Shown here: piece after piece, positions 36,495 to 45,944 of the stretch | Layout: each line of letters starts with the position of its first letter | How positions within the stretch are numbered: the first letter of the stretch is position 1 | Source: Halorhabdus rudnickae | GTDB taxonomy: Archaea > Halobacteriota > Halobacteria > Halobacteriales > Haloarculaceae | Reading direction: 5' to 3' | Assembly (NCBI RefSeq): GCF_900880625.1 | Contig: NZ_CAAHFB010000004.1 | Location: 124,001-188,000 of the forward strand | DNA: 64,000 bases | Made by a program: the position numbers and the translations under genes | The notes under the pieces: model-generated | Databases searched by the model: none | The model's input: the letters and a program-made list of their open reading frames with translations, nothing else | Told to the model about the DNA's origin: nothing

Positions 36495-38201
36495 ATGGTC
36501 GACACGCTAACGCTCGTCCTGATCGGGGTCCTCGCCTATGCCGTCGCCGCGATGGCTGCCCAGCGGTGGGGGTATCTGCCGTCTTCGCTGCACGTCTCAG
36601 GTCCGATCACCACCGTCCACACTCAGCGCGGCAAGGCGCTGCTCAATCGGTTGGCCCGCCACCGTCGCTTCTGGCGCGCCTGGGCGAACGTGGGGTTGGG
36701 GTTCTCCCTGCTCGTGATGGTCGGGATGTTCCTGACAATCATCTTCTCCGGGATCTCGGGGTTCCGTCGTCCGGAGGCGAACCCGATCCGGACGCCGACG
36801 GATGCGCTGGTGTTACCGGGCGTCAACGAGTTTTTGCCTCTCTCTGCGGCCCCGGAAATCGTCTTCGGACTGGCGGTTGCGATGATAATTCACGAGGGGG
36901 GCCACGGGTTGCTCTGTCGGGTCGAAGACATCGAGATCGAGTCGATGGGGCTGGCGCTGTTCACTGTCCTGCCGATCGGTGCGTTCGTCGAACCGGACGA
37001 ACAGAGCCAGCGGGCGGCCGATCGCGGATCGAAGACTCGGATGTTCGTCGCTGGCGTGACCAACAACTTCGCGTTGACTGTGCTGGCGCTGTTACTTCTG
37101 TTTGGACCGGTAGCAGGCTCGATCACGGCGGCAAACGGCGTCGCCGTCGGCGGCGTGCTCGCGGGATCGCCGGCCGAGCGAGCCGGACTGGGACAGGGCG
37201 ACGTTATCACGTCGATCAACGAGTCGACAGTGACGCTGCAGGATGGTGAGATCGTCCCCATCGACCGGTCGGTGACGGTCACGGCGGCGGTGGTTGACGG
37301 GCCGTTCGATCTCGCCGCCAACGACACGATCACCGCGCTCGACGGGACAGCCGTCGAAACAGTAGAGGACTTCGAGCAAGCGCTCCGGAACCGCAGCGTT
37401 GTGACCTTGCGGACGGGAGACGGCACCGAAACGACGGCCCCGGTCGGCGCCTACGCGAGTAGCATCCTGGCGGACACCCCGCTGTCGAATGCGAGCGCAC
37501 CGGTCGGCGAGCCGGTGGTCGTCACCCGGATCGGCAACCGTCGGATCCTCGACAGCGACGCGCTCGTTGAGACGCTGGACGGGATGGCGCCGGGCGACCG
37601 GGTGACCGTCGAGGCGTCCGTCAATGGGACACGGGCGACCTACAACGTCACGCTCGGCCGACAGGGCCCGGACGACGCGTTCCTCGGGGTCAGTGGGGTG
37701 CAGCGTGGCTACTCGGGTGTTACCGTCGAGGACTTCGGGTTCGGCATCCGTGGCTATCCGGCCGAACGGATGCTCGCCGTTTTGGGCGGCGACGGGAGCA
37801 GTGACATCGACTTCGGGCTGGGCGAACAGCTCCTGTGGTTCCTGACGTTGCCGTTCCTGACGCTTTTGGATCCCAGCGCCTTCGGGTTCGCCGGATTCAC
37901 CGGCTACGTCACGGAGTTCTACACGATCGGTGGGCCGCTGGGCTTTCTCGGCGGCGGCGTGTTCGCGCTGGCGAACCTGCTGTTCTGGACCGCCTGGATC
38001 AACTTCAACGTCGGGCTGTTCAATCTCATTCCCCTCTTTCCCCTGGACGGGGGACACATTCTCCGGACGAGCGCGGAGGCCGTCGTCGCCCGGACGCCGC
38101 TGAACAGCCGCTGGGCGGTGAAGGTCGTGACTGTTTCGGTGGGACTGGTCATGTTCGCGAGCCTGCTGGTGATGATGTTCGGTCCGATGCTCCTCGCCTG
38201 A
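36495..38201 (+). CDS. Site-2 protease with PDZ-like insert, tandem copy 1
   Basis: A 568-residue membrane metalloprotease. HEGGH at residues 133-137 sits in a membrane segment, and 'FNLIPLFPLDGGHIL' near residue 510 gives the distal Asp. Between them lies a large extracytoplasmic part (~residues 210-450) with PDZ-like 'ERAGLGQGDVITSINE' and a second PDZ-like unit. Many N-x-T/S sites suggest surface exposure and N-glycosylation. It is a tandem paralogue of the next gene; part of the sequence is almost identical in DNA (see repeats). Confidence 0.85.
   Translation: MVDTLTLVLIGVLAYAVAAMAAQRWGYLPSSLHVSGPITTVHTQRGKALLNRLARHRRFWRAWANVGLGFSLLVMVGMFLTIIFSGISGFRRPEANPIRTPTDALVLPGVNEFLPLSAAPEIVFGLAVAMIIHEGGHGLLCRVEDIEIESMGLALFTVLPIGAFVEPDEQSQRAADRGSKTRMFVAGVTNNFALTVLALLLLFGPVAGSITAANGVAVGGVLAGSPAERAGLGQGDVITSINESTVTLQDGEIVPIDRSVTVTAAVVDGPFDLAANDTITALDGTAVETVEDFEQALRNRSVVTLRTGDGTETTAPVGAYASSILADTPLSNASAPVGEPVVVTRIGNRRILDSDALVETLDGMAPGDRVTVEASVNGTRATYNVTLGRQGPDDAFLGVSGVQRGYSGVTVEDFGFGIRGYPAERMLAVLGGDGSSDIDFGLGEQLLWFLTLPFLTLLDPSAFGFAGFTGYVTEFYTIGGPLGFLGGGVFALANLLFWTAWINFNVGLFNLIPLFPLDGGHILRTSAEAVVARTPLNSRWAVKVVTVSVGLVMFASLLVMMFGPMLLA
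36891..37150 (+). repeat. Gene-conversion tract shared with 38704-38963 (copy 1)
   Basis: These 260 bases match 38704-38963 with only three substitutions, although the two genes differ widely downstream of the tract. The tract covers HEGGH and the following membrane segment. Confidence 0.85.
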
Positions 38202-38307
38202 GAGGGATGTTGTCGGGCCGGAGCGCCGTTTCGAAGCGATCAGTCCCGCGACGGCCACGGACGAAGGACGCAATTCTCTTCCCGTACCGGACCGTCCGAT
38301 CAGATAG

Positions 38308-40077
38308 ATGGTCGACACGCTGACGCTGGTCGCTGCCGGCGTTCTTGCCTACATGGTCGCGACGACGGTGCTCCGCCGCCGGGGGTATCTCCCGTCGTTC
38401 GTGCGCGTCTCGGGTCCGATTACGACGATCCGTACCGCTCGCGGGCGTGCCCTGCTGAACCGACTGGCCAGCCACCGTCGCTTCTGGCGCGCTTGGGCGA
38501 ACGTGGGCGTGGGATTTGCCCTGCTCGTGATGGTTGGGATGTTCCTGACAATCATCTTCTCGGGGATCGCGAGCCTCCAGCAGCCGGGGGCGAACCCGAT
38601 ACAGGAACCCAAAAACGCCCTGGTGATCCCGGGACTCAACGACTTTCTCCCGCTCGCCGCAGCCCCGGAGATCATCTTCGGGCTGGCGGTTGCGATGATC
38701 GTCCACGAAGGGGGCCACGGGTTGCTCTGTCGGGTCGAGGACATCGAGATCGAGTCGATGGGGCTGGCGCTGTTCACTGTCCTGCCGATCGGTGCGTTCG
38801 TCGAACCGGACGAACAGAGCCAGCGGGCGGCTGATCGCGGATCGAAGACTCGGATGTTCGTCGCTGGCGTGACCAACAACTTCGCGTTGACTGTGCTGGC
38901 GCTGTTACTTCTGTTTGGACCGGTAGCAGGCTCGATCACGGCGGCAAACGGCGTCGCCGTCGGTGGTTCGCTTCCGGGGTCACCCGCCGACGAGGTGGGG
39001 ATCGAACAGGGTGAGGTCATCACCGGGGTGAACGGTACCGCCGTCACGAACCAGTCGACGCTCACCGACGCGCTGGAGGGGGCAACGGGCCGGACTGTCG
39101 ACGTATCCTTGCGCGAGGGTGAGACCAGGCGGATCGAGCGCTCGGTGTTCGTCACGACGGCAATCGAGAACGGGCCACTCGGCGTGACCAGCGGCGACAC
39201 GATTGCCCGCGTCAACGGGACTGCCGTCCACACGGCCGGAGCGTTCCACGCTGCACTCCATAATCGGACAGTCGCAACCCTCACGACGACCAACGGCACT
39301 GAGACGACTGGGCCGATCGGGGCCTACGTGAGTAGGGTCGCGGCGGACGGGCCGCTGGCCAACGCGCCCGGTGGGCCTCCCACAGACGCTTCGATCGTCG
39401 TCACTCGCGTCGACGGCGAACGCATCGTAACCGGCGGGGACCTCTCGGCCGCACTGGACCGGACAGTTCCCGGTCAAGAAGTGCAGGTCGAAGCGATCCT
39501 CGACGGCCGCAGACATACGTACGACGTCACGCTCGGTGAGCATCCGCGCACGGACGTCGGGTTTCTCGGCGTTTCGGGCGTCCAGCCTGGCGTTAGCGGC
39601 GTGGCGGTCAACGACTTCGGTATCCGTGCCTACCCCGCCGACGCCTATTTGAGCCTCTTGGGCGGGGGCGGACAGGACTTGGGGCTGTCGATGGCTGAAC
39701 GGCTGTTCTCGATCATCACGCTCCCGTTCGCCACGATCGCCAGCCCACTGGTCCCGTTCAACTTTGCGGGGTTCGTCGGCCCGATCACGTCGTTTTATGC
39801 GGTCGGCGGGTCGTTGGGCTTTCTCGGTGGCGGCGTATTCGTGCTGGCGAACCTGCTGTTTTGGACCGCCTGGATCAACCTCAATCTCGCCGTCTTCAAT
39901 CTGATCCCGTTGTTCCCCTTGGACGGTGGTCACATCCTCCGGACGAGCACGGAAGCGATCGTCGCAAGGACGCCGCTGAACAGCCGCTGGGCCGTGCGGG
40001 CGGTGACAGTCTCGGTGGGTCTGGTGATGTTCGCCAGCCTCATGCTCATGCTGTTCGGTCCGGCGCTGCTTGCCTGA
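38308..40077 (+). CDS. Site-2 protease with PDZ-like insert, tandem copy 2
   Basis: A 589-residue paralogue of the previous gene with the same layout: HEGGH at residues 133-137, PDZ-like 'ADEVGIEQGEVITGVNG' and 'FNLIPLFPLDGGHIL' near the end. Its surface-exposed insert is longer by about 20 residues and strongly diverged, with different N-glycosylation sites, so the pair may recognise different substrates. It starts 106 bases after copy 1 in the same direction, with a matching AGATAGATGGTCGACACGCT start context. Confidence 0.85.
   Translation: MVDTLTLVAAGVLAYMVATTVLRRRGYLPSFVRVSGPITTIRTARGRALLNRLASHRRFWRAWANVGVGFALLVMVGMFLTIIFSGIASLQQPGANPIQEPKNALVIPGLNDFLPLAAAPEIIFGLAVAMIVHEGGHGLLCRVEDIEIESMGLALFTVLPIGAFVEPDEQSQRAADRGSKTRMFVAGVTNNFALTVLALLLLFGPVAGSITAANGVAVGGSLPGSPADEVGIEQGEVITGVNGTAVTNQSTLTDALEGATGRTVDVSLREGETRRIERSVFVTTAIENGPLGVTSGDTIARVNGTAVHTAGAFHAALHNRTVATLTTTNGTETTGPIGAYVSRVAADGPLANAPGGPPTDASIVVTRVDGERIVTGGDLSAALDRTVPGQEVQVEAILDGRRHTYDVTLGEHPRTDVGFLGVSGVQPGVSGVAVNDFGIRAYPADAYLSLLGGGGQDLGLSMAERLFSIITLPFATIASPLVPFNFAGFVGPITSFYAVGGSLGFLGGGVFVLANLLFWTAWINLNLAVFNLIPLFPLDGGHILRTSTEAIVARTPLNSRWAVRAVTVSVGLVMFASLMLMLFGPALLA
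38704..38963 (+). repeat. Gene-conversion tract shared with 36891-37150 (copy 2)
   Basis: Same 260-base segment as in copy 1, three substitutions, offset 1813 bases. Silent sites are identical too, which shows recent homogenisation rather than protein-level constraint. Confidence 0.85.
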
Positions 40078-40522
40078 CCTAATTTAAATCTTTCTCTGCC
40101 CTGCCGGATCCGAAGGCCTGCGTCGGTTCATAAGTGTGTCCGTGGCGTAGGGACTTTTGCATGGTTCCCCGACGACTTCGGCCCTCCACCCTTGCGTTCT
40201 TGCTGACTGCGATGGCCCTTCCGACTGTACGTTCGACGGATTTCGGTCGCCCTGGATTCCGTCACGCCCGCTCGTATCGATCCGACAGCGTTGCGGACCA
40301 TGCACACTAACGGTCACCCGCCGGTTCGTAACCACCCACCGACAACCAGTTTGTCACAGCCCTTGCCACAGGACCGTCGCTCCAATCGTTCACCAGCGTG
40401 TCGGCTCGGTCGATTCCCGTCGCGTTCGTTCGGGTCGCTAACACGCAGGCGTGTGATCGGCGACAGTGGACAGAAACTCGGCGGAACGTTTTTGATAGCA
40501 TGCGCGACAACCCATAATCTAC
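40078..40522. other. Intergenic stretch, possible 49-residue ORF
   Basis: A short frame 40161-40310 (+) starts 'MVPRRLRPSTLAFLLTAMAL', which resembles a signal peptide, but the rest is Arg/Ser-rich and not clearly protein-like. Antisense and other frames look like shadows. No RNA gene is recognised. Confidence 0.2.
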
Positions 40523-41701
40523 ATGCAGGTCCCCCAATCGTCGCGGCGGATACTGTTTGCCCTCTCGGTCGTTGGGTGCGTCGGAGCCCTCGCTGGCTGT
40601 GGGATGCTCGTGGGGGGAGCCAATTCGATCCCGGACGGCGAGACAGTCAGTAACCAACTGGACTCCTTGGAGACCATCGAAAGTACGGTCGTCACGGAGT
40701 TCGACAACGGGACGACCGTCGATCCATCGCGTACCCGGGCGATCCGGAACCTCCGGACGGGTGAGTCACGTGCGACGGTCGTCACTGGTCGACAGGAAGG
40801 CGTGACTATCGGATCGAACGGCACGGCGATATGGATGTACAACCGTTCGGCCGACCGGGTCGACGTCCTCCGGACGAATCTTTCGTTGTCGAATCGCAGT
40901 CGGTCCTTCGAGACTGTCGAAACGATTTTCGATCGACTTCAAAAGGCCGAGCGGGGAGAACCGACCGAAGCCTCGATCTCGCAACTTCCCGTCGTTCCGC
41001 GAGCCAGTGACCCGATAACAACTGATGCGAGTTCCGTTTCTATCTACGGGAACGTGAGGCTTACCTACGCCGGCACCGAATCGGTCGCCGGTCGGGAGTC
41101 CTACGTCGTACAGATTCGGCCGATCGACGACGAACAACTCGTCGGGAACACGACGATGTGGTTCGATACAGAGTGGTACTATCCAATCAAGACGACCACG
41201 ACGGTCTCGATCGGCGAGGAGTCGACGACCACGACGGTCACCTACCGGAACGTGACCTTCAACGCGAACGTTCCCGAGGGAACGTTCGCGTTCGATCCGC
41301 CCGAGAACGCCACGGTCGTTACGCGATCAGTACCTGAGACCGAGGCCTACGACTCGCGGGACGCACTCGCGGCTGCCGCCGAGACCTCGCTCCCGGACCC
41401 AGCGGTGCCAACTGGGTTCGAGTTTGCCGAGGGGCGTCGATCGGTCTTCGAGGGTAACACGACGGTCACCCTCGAGTACACCAACGGGACGGCGAACGTC
41501 TCGGTCCTGACGAGTCCAGGGACGGCGAGTACGTCCGGCACTGGTGAATCGGTTGATATCTCGGGACAGGAGGGTCGGCTCCTCGATATCGGAGAGAGAA
41601 GCTACGTGACGTGGGACTGCGACGGACGGCCCTACACCGTGAGCGGATCGGTCGGGGAGGAGACGTTGTTGTCGGTCGCCCGGTCAATCGAGTGCGGGTA
41701 A
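40523..41701 (+). CDS. LolA-like envelope lipoprotein
   Basis: A 392-residue exported protein. The N-terminal hydrophobic stretch ends in a lipobox 'ALAGC' (Cys at ~26), so the mature protein is lipid-anchored. Repeated beta-strand segments ('TTMWFDTEWYYPIKTTTTV', 'YRNVTFNANVPEGTFAFDPP') match haloarchaeal proteins of the LolA/LppX-like lipoprotein-sorting family. Several N-x-T/S sites are present. The role in haloarchaea is unknown; sensing or carrying lipids is inference. Confidence 0.75.
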   Translation: MQVPQSSRRILFALSVVGCVGALAGCGMLVGGANSIPDGETVSNQLDSLETIESTVVTEFDNGTTVDPSRTRAIRNLRTGESRATVVTGRQEGVTIGSNGTAIWMYNRSADRVDVLRTNLSLSNRSRSFETVETIFDRLQKAERGEPTEASISQLPVVPRASDPITTDASSVSIYGNVRLTYAGTESVAGRESYVVQIRPIDDEQLVGNTTMWFDTEWYYPIKTTTTVSIGEESTTTTVTYRNVTFNANVPEGTFAFDPPENATVVTRSVPETEAYDSRDALAAAAETSLPDPAVPTGFEFAEGRRSVFEGNTTVTLEYTNGTANVSVLTSPGTASTSGTGESVDISGQEGRLLDIGERSYVTWDCDGRPYTVSGSVGEETLLSVARSIECG

Positions 41702-41777
41702 TCGTTGGGCGTTCGGTCACGAGTGGCGGCATCGACAGTACCGACGGCAAAAACGAGTTTCGAGTGCCCGTGTCCCG

Positions 41778-42089
41778 TCAGGGACGGCGATACAGCGAGT
41801 AGGTGATGAACGCGAGCCCGACGAACTGGGATATCCGCGCCACGAGTCGTATCGGCGTTTCGAACGCCAGCGGAATGACCTCCCAGCGAAGCAACAGCGT
41901 CCCGAAGGCTGCAAGCGAGAACGATACTGCCGTGAGGAGGATCAGCCCTACCGAGAGGTACCGCATGGAAGCGTTGTCGTGGCGGCGAAAACCCCGGTAA
42001 GCCTGATAGCCGATCACCAGGCCAAGTACCGCCGAGGCTAGCGGAATCGAAACATTTGCCGTCTGGATAAGGTCGGCGCTTCCGATCAT
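41778..42089 (-). CDS. Small membrane protein paired with a winged-helix regulator
   Basis: A 103-residue protein with three hydrophobic segments (around residues 15-30, 45-70 and 78-95). ATG 42089 overlaps the stop of the winged-helix gene (ATGA), so they are co-translated. This regulator/membrane pair recurs in haloarchaea (DUF7521-type, from memory). Its role may be sensing a membrane signal. Confidence 0.65.
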   Translation of the reverse strand: MIGSADLIQTANVSIPLASAVLGLVIGYQAYRGFRRHDNASMRYLSVGLILLTAVSFSLAAFGTLLLRWEVIPLAFETPIRLVARISQFVGLAFITYSLYRRP

Positions 42090-42439
42090 AGGTCCTGCCA
42101 CATCCTCGTAAAGCGATCGGCCGGGTCTTCTTCGGCCGGCGGCTGTCGTTGCAGTTCGACCCGGCACTGCTCGTCCTCGAAGGTCACGTTCACTGACTCC
42201 AGCCGGGAGACGTAGACGCTGTAGTGGTGACCGTCCGGATCGAACTGTGTCTGTTCCGCGAGCAGATCGTGTTCTTTCAGGCGATCGACGCGGCGGTAGA
42301 TCGTCGAGTCCGACGCGTCACACCGTTCGGTGAGCTGGTCTGCTGACATAGGTTGGGCACTCGTGGCTGTGAGGATCTCGCGGGCGTATTCGTCGTCGAG
42401 AAGGGCGAGTATCGCCGCCTCGTCGAGGTCCTCGCTCAC
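42086..42439 (-). CDS. Winged-helix transcriptional regulator
   Basis: A 117-residue ArsR-like protein. 'ILTATSAQPMSADQLTERC' and 'SDSTIYRRVDRLKEHDLLAE' form the winged helix in the first ~65 residues, followed by a beta-rich C-terminus. It is first gene of a two-gene operon with a small membrane protein, and diverges from pitA. Confidence 0.8.
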   Translation of the reverse strand: MSEDLDEAAILALLDDEYAREILTATSAQPMSADQLTERCDASDSTIYRRVDRLKEHDLLAEQTQFDPDGHHYSVYVSRLESVNVTFEDEQCRVELQRQPPAEEDPADRFTRMWQDL

Positions 42440-42568
42440 GGTCGTCCCTGGACGCGGCAGGGGTTAAAAACCCCCTTTTCGACTGCCGGGTCGGCAGCCG
42501 TCGAAAAGGGGACGACGATGGGGGGAAGGGTAAGGTTCCTTACCGCGAGGACCGAACTGATTTCTATC

Positions 42569-44599
42569 ATGGTCAGACGCGAAGCTCCGCTCACGACCGA
42601 AGGGTGGTATGCGCTGCACGACTTCCGGACGATCGACTGGGACGCCTGGAGCGAGGCTCCCCGGCGGAGAAAGGACGCCGCCGTCGAGGAAGGGCGTGAT
42701 TTTCTGGAGGCGGCCACGGCGGTAGGTGACGCCGAAAACGGTGACTCCGCCGTATACGCGATGCTTGGACACGAAGCGGACCTGCTCGTCGTCCACCTCC
42801 GGCCGACGACGGCCGATCTCGACGCGCTCGAACGGCGCTTCGAGCGAACGGCACTCGCTCGGTTCACCGAACGGACCGAGTCGTTCGTCTCCGTGACGGA
42901 GGCCTCGGGATATTCCGAGCGCGCCCGCGAATTCCTGAAAGGCGAACTCGACGAGAACTCCGGGCTGGCGAAGTACATGCGTTCGCGCATCGAACCGGAG
43001 ATCCCCGACGCCGAACACGTCAGTTTTTACCCGATGGACAAGCGCCGCGATCCGGAGTACAACTGGTACGATCTCCCCTTCGAGGAACGGGCCGAACACA
43101 TGGACGCCCACGGCGAGATCGGCCGGGAGTACGCCGGGAAAGTCACCCAGATGATCACTGGTGCGATCGGGATCGACGACTGGGAGTGGGGAGTGACGCT
43201 GTGGGCCGACGATCTGACGGACGTGAAGGAACTCCTCTACGAGATGCGTTTTGATCCCTCCAGTTCGAAGTACGCCGAGTTCGGCCCCTTCTGGGTCGGC
43301 CGCCGGATGGCACCCGACGACCTGGGGGCGTACCTCGCTGGCGACCCGATCGCTGTAGAAGGTGGGGACGAAAGCGGTGTCGGGACAGATCGCGCGCCGA
43401 CGCCGGAGGCGGCGGCCGAACGTGAGGCAGATAGCGCGGACGCGGCGGGACACCCACACGAGGAGACGACCGAGCACAGCGATGACACCCCTGCGGGCCA
43501 TCCGCCTGCGGAGACGGGACACGGCGGGACCGACGAGGGAGCCGAGACCGACGGGCATCCAGATAGCGCTGGCGGCCGTCCTGATCCGGGCGATGGGACC
43601 TTCTCGACGATCGAGAACCTCGACGAACGGCTATTCCAGCTCGGGATCCGCGAAGGTGGGGACTACGAGGGCGGCGAGTTCGGGCTCCTCTTTTATTCGG
43701 ACGCCGACGCCGAGGAACTGTCCGAGGATGTGGCCGGTCTCAGGGAGAACTTCGAGCACTACGATCGCCACGTCACGACAGTTGTCCGCGCCTCTGGCGG
43801 CCGATCGGCGGTCGCGTCTGTCTGGACTGCCGAGGACGCTGCCGAGACTGCTGCCGGCTTCCTCGGTGATTTGCCGGGCGTCGGCGAGCGCTACGGTGGC
43901 GTTCTCGGCGAGGAAGGATCGGCTGGCGGTGGCTCGGCCGACGCGAGCCACGAAGGATCGACGACTGAGGCGAGTACGGACGAGCAGACAGCTCCGTCCG
44001 TCCGTGACGAACTCGCCGAGGCGGGCGTCTACGCCGGCCAGCCACACGGCGAGGACGTCTCCGCCCTGGTGGTATACTCCGAAGCCGCGGCCGAGGAACT
44101 CGCCGAGCCTGTCGCAGCCCTCCGAGATCGGTTCGCGGATGCCGAGGGACACGTCAGGACGTCCGTTTACGAACCGGCGGTCGGCGAAGTGACTGCAGTC
44201 GGCGATAGCGAGGCGACCGCGGTCGTCAGCCTCTGGGAGCACGAAGACGACGCCGAGTCGGCGGCCGACGCTTTGACGGCATTGCCGGGCGTCCTCGGCC
44301 GCGCCGGCGAGGGTGACGGATTCGGCACGATGGGGATGTTCTATCGGGTCAAGCCCGACTATCGCGAGGAGTTCGTCGAGACCTTCGGGACGGTCGGCGA
44401 GTTGCTTGCGGACATGGACGGTCACCGAGGGACGGCGCTGCTGGTCAACGACGACGAGGAGACAGACATGTTCATCGCCTCGAACTGGGACGATCGCGAG
44501 GATGCTATGGCCTTCTTCCGATCGGATGCATTCCGGGAGACTGTCGAGTGGGGCCGTGAAGTGCTGGCTGACCAGCCCCGGCACGTCTTCCTGGCGTGA
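42569..44599 (+). CDS. pitA: PitA-type fusion: chlorite dismutase/HemQ domain, His-rich linker, tail repeats and monooxygenase domain
   Basis: A 676-residue protein. Residues 1-~255 are a Cld/HemQ-like heme domain ('NWYDLPFEERAEHMDAHGEI', 'DDWEWGVTLWADDLTDVKEL', 'YAEFGPFWVGRRM'). About 90 residues of acidic, His-rich, low-complexity linker follow. Two ~95-residue repeats (from ~350 and ~475) precede a C-terminal ABM-type domain ('GMFYRVKPDYREEFVE'). Haloarchaeal PitA joins the Cld and ABM domains; the extra pair of repeats looks like degenerate ABM units. A heme-synthesis (decarboxylase) or heme-stress role is likely. ATG 42569 is used. Confidence 0.85.
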   Translation: MVRREAPLTTEGWYALHDFRTIDWDAWSEAPRRRKDAAVEEGRDFLEAATAVGDAENGDSAVYAMLGHEADLLVVHLRPTTADLDALERRFERTALARFTERTESFVSVTEASGYSERAREFLKGELDENSGLAKYMRSRIEPEIPDAEHVSFYPMDKRRDPEYNWYDLPFEERAEHMDAHGEIGREYAGKVTQMITGAIGIDDWEWGVTLWADDLTDVKELLYEMRFDPSSSKYAEFGPFWVGRRMAPDDLGAYLAGDPIAVEGGDESGVGTDRAPTPEAAAEREADSADAAGHPHEETTEHSDDTPAGHPPAETGHGGTDEGAETDGHPDSAGGRPDPGDGTFSTIENLDERLFQLGIREGGDYEGGEFGLLFYSDADAEELSEDVAGLRENFEHYDRHVTTVVRASGGRSAVASVWTAEDAAETAAGFLGDLPGVGERYGGVLGEEGSAGGGSADASHEGSTTEASTDEQTAPSVRDELAEAGVYAGQPHGEDVSALVVYSEAAAEELAEPVAALRDRFADAEGHVRTSVYEPAVGEVTAVGDSEATAVVSLWEHEDDAESAADALTALPGVLGRAGEGDGFGTMGMFYRVKPDYREEFVETFGTVGELLADMDGHRGTALLVNDDEETDMFIASNWDDREDAMAFFRSDAFRETVEWGREVLADQPRHVFLA

Positions 44600-44817
44600 C
44601 CTCTCGATACGGCGCGTCTCTTTGATTGGAGAACCGTTCAGCCATTGCTTACCCCGATAGGTGTCGCCTTCGCTTTGCCACCGCTGTGCCGTCACCAATC
44701 CCGTTGTATCGTCCACCAGTGGGTTCAGGCCCGTGTGTGACCGACTCACTTCGGACATGTCCGAGTGCGGAGTGAGCCGACGACAGCCCTCAAGTAGATC
44801 GACACCCAGAACCCGGT

Positions 44818-45177
44818 ATGTCCAACGACAGCGACGAGGAGCCACACCGATCACCAGACTCCGAGAACGTCGAGGACCTCCCGACGGTCAGTTGCGAGCG
44901 CTGTGGCCGCGAGTGGGACCTCGCCTACGAACTCGAAGAAGTCGCCGTGGGCAACCAGGCGTTCGAGCAGTTCGCGTTGGATCACCAGCGACACACCGGC
45001 CACTTCCCAGACGGGATCTCGACGTGGCAGGCCGACTGCCGTCAGTGTCCCGAGGCGGTTCAGCGCCTGGACGAACGGGCGGCGCGACGGTGGGCCGAGA
45101 TCCACGCCAGGCATACCGCTCACGCGGTTGCACTCGAGCACGCCGACCACGAGGAGCCAACGCTGATCGAATTTTGA
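44818..45177 (+). CDS. Small Cys/His-rich haloarchaeal protein
   Basis: A 119-residue acidic protein. C-x2-C (CERCG, ~residues 26-29) and a later C-x2-C (CRQC), with clusters of His ('HQRHTGH', 'HARHTAHAVALEH'), suggest zinc binding. No known function. ATG 44818 is used. Confidence 0.6.
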   Translation: MSNDSDEEPHRSPDSENVEDLPTVSCERCGREWDLAYELEEVAVGNQAFEQFALDHQRHTGHFPDGISTWQADCRQCPEAVQRLDERAARRWAEIHARHTAHAVALEHADHEEPTLIEF

Positions 45178-45219
45178 GCGTATAATTGGGATGGACGAAC
45201 CGGAGAAAACGACCGGCGG

Positions 45220-45660
45220 CTACTCCTCGTGGACGTCGTCGTCCTCGGTTGTCGTCGCGTCGAGATCCTTCTCGCCGAAGTAAATCTCCGCGCCGTCTTG
45301 GGCAACCTTCTCCGCGAGGACAGCACACTTCACGCGCATCGGTGAGATGTCAACGCCGAGCATATCGATAACGTCGTCACGGTCCAGTGCTTCCAGTTCT
45401 TCGATCGTCATGCCTTCGAGCCGTTCCGACAGCATCGACGCCGAGGCCTGGGAGATGGCACAGCCGTCACCACGGAACGCGACGGTCTCGATGACCTCCT
45501 CGTCGTCGTCCAGAACGATGTCCATCTCGATAGTATCGCCACACATCGGGTTCTCTCCGGTGTGGGAGAACGTCACATCCTCGATCTCGCCGTAGTTGCG
45601 TGGATTCTTGTAGTGATCGAGGATCTGCTGTCGGTACATGTCGCTCCCGCCGATTCCCAT
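45220..45660 (-). CDS. sufU: Iron-sulfur cluster scaffold protein (SufU/IscU type)
   Basis: A 146-residue scaffold. The ligand Cys residues lie in 'NPMCGDTIEMD', 'GDGCAISQASASM' and the late 'VKCAVLAEK', and the start 'MYRQQILDHYKNPRNYG' (second Met) is typical. It normally sits with SufS; here sufS lies 3.5 kb away because two other genes are inserted (see sufS). Confidence 0.93.
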   Translation of the reverse strand: MGIGGSDMYRQQILDHYKNPRNYGEIEDVTFSHTGENPMCGDTIEMDIVLDDDEEVIETVAFRGDGCAISQASASMLSERLEGMTIEELEALDRDDVIDMLGVDISPMRVKCAVLAEKVAQDGAEIYFGEKDLDATTTEDDDVHEE

Positions 45661-45944
45661 AGGTACTACGCGTTATGTGGTACCGTCCGAAAAACGTTCC
45701 GCGGGTGAAGTTGACACGCTCCGAGTCCCCTCGATCAGCCTATGAACACGGACACAATTCAACAAATTGATCTTATCCCGCGCCCGGGAGTTGCTCTCCA
45801 CTGCCCTGGCCTCGCGACGCCAATCTGACGCCTCAGTGTTTTTACTATTTGATGTGTATCTGGACTGTTAGGAGCCTGTAGAGTTAATACCCTACGATAG
45901 GATGGGGTGTGTAGAGTGAACCTTCACCCCGGGAGTTACCAGCA

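Noticed and set aside
40307-40657. Minus-strand 116-residue frame before the lipoprotein gene
   Set aside because: Overlaps the lipoprotein start and has no recognisable protein pattern.
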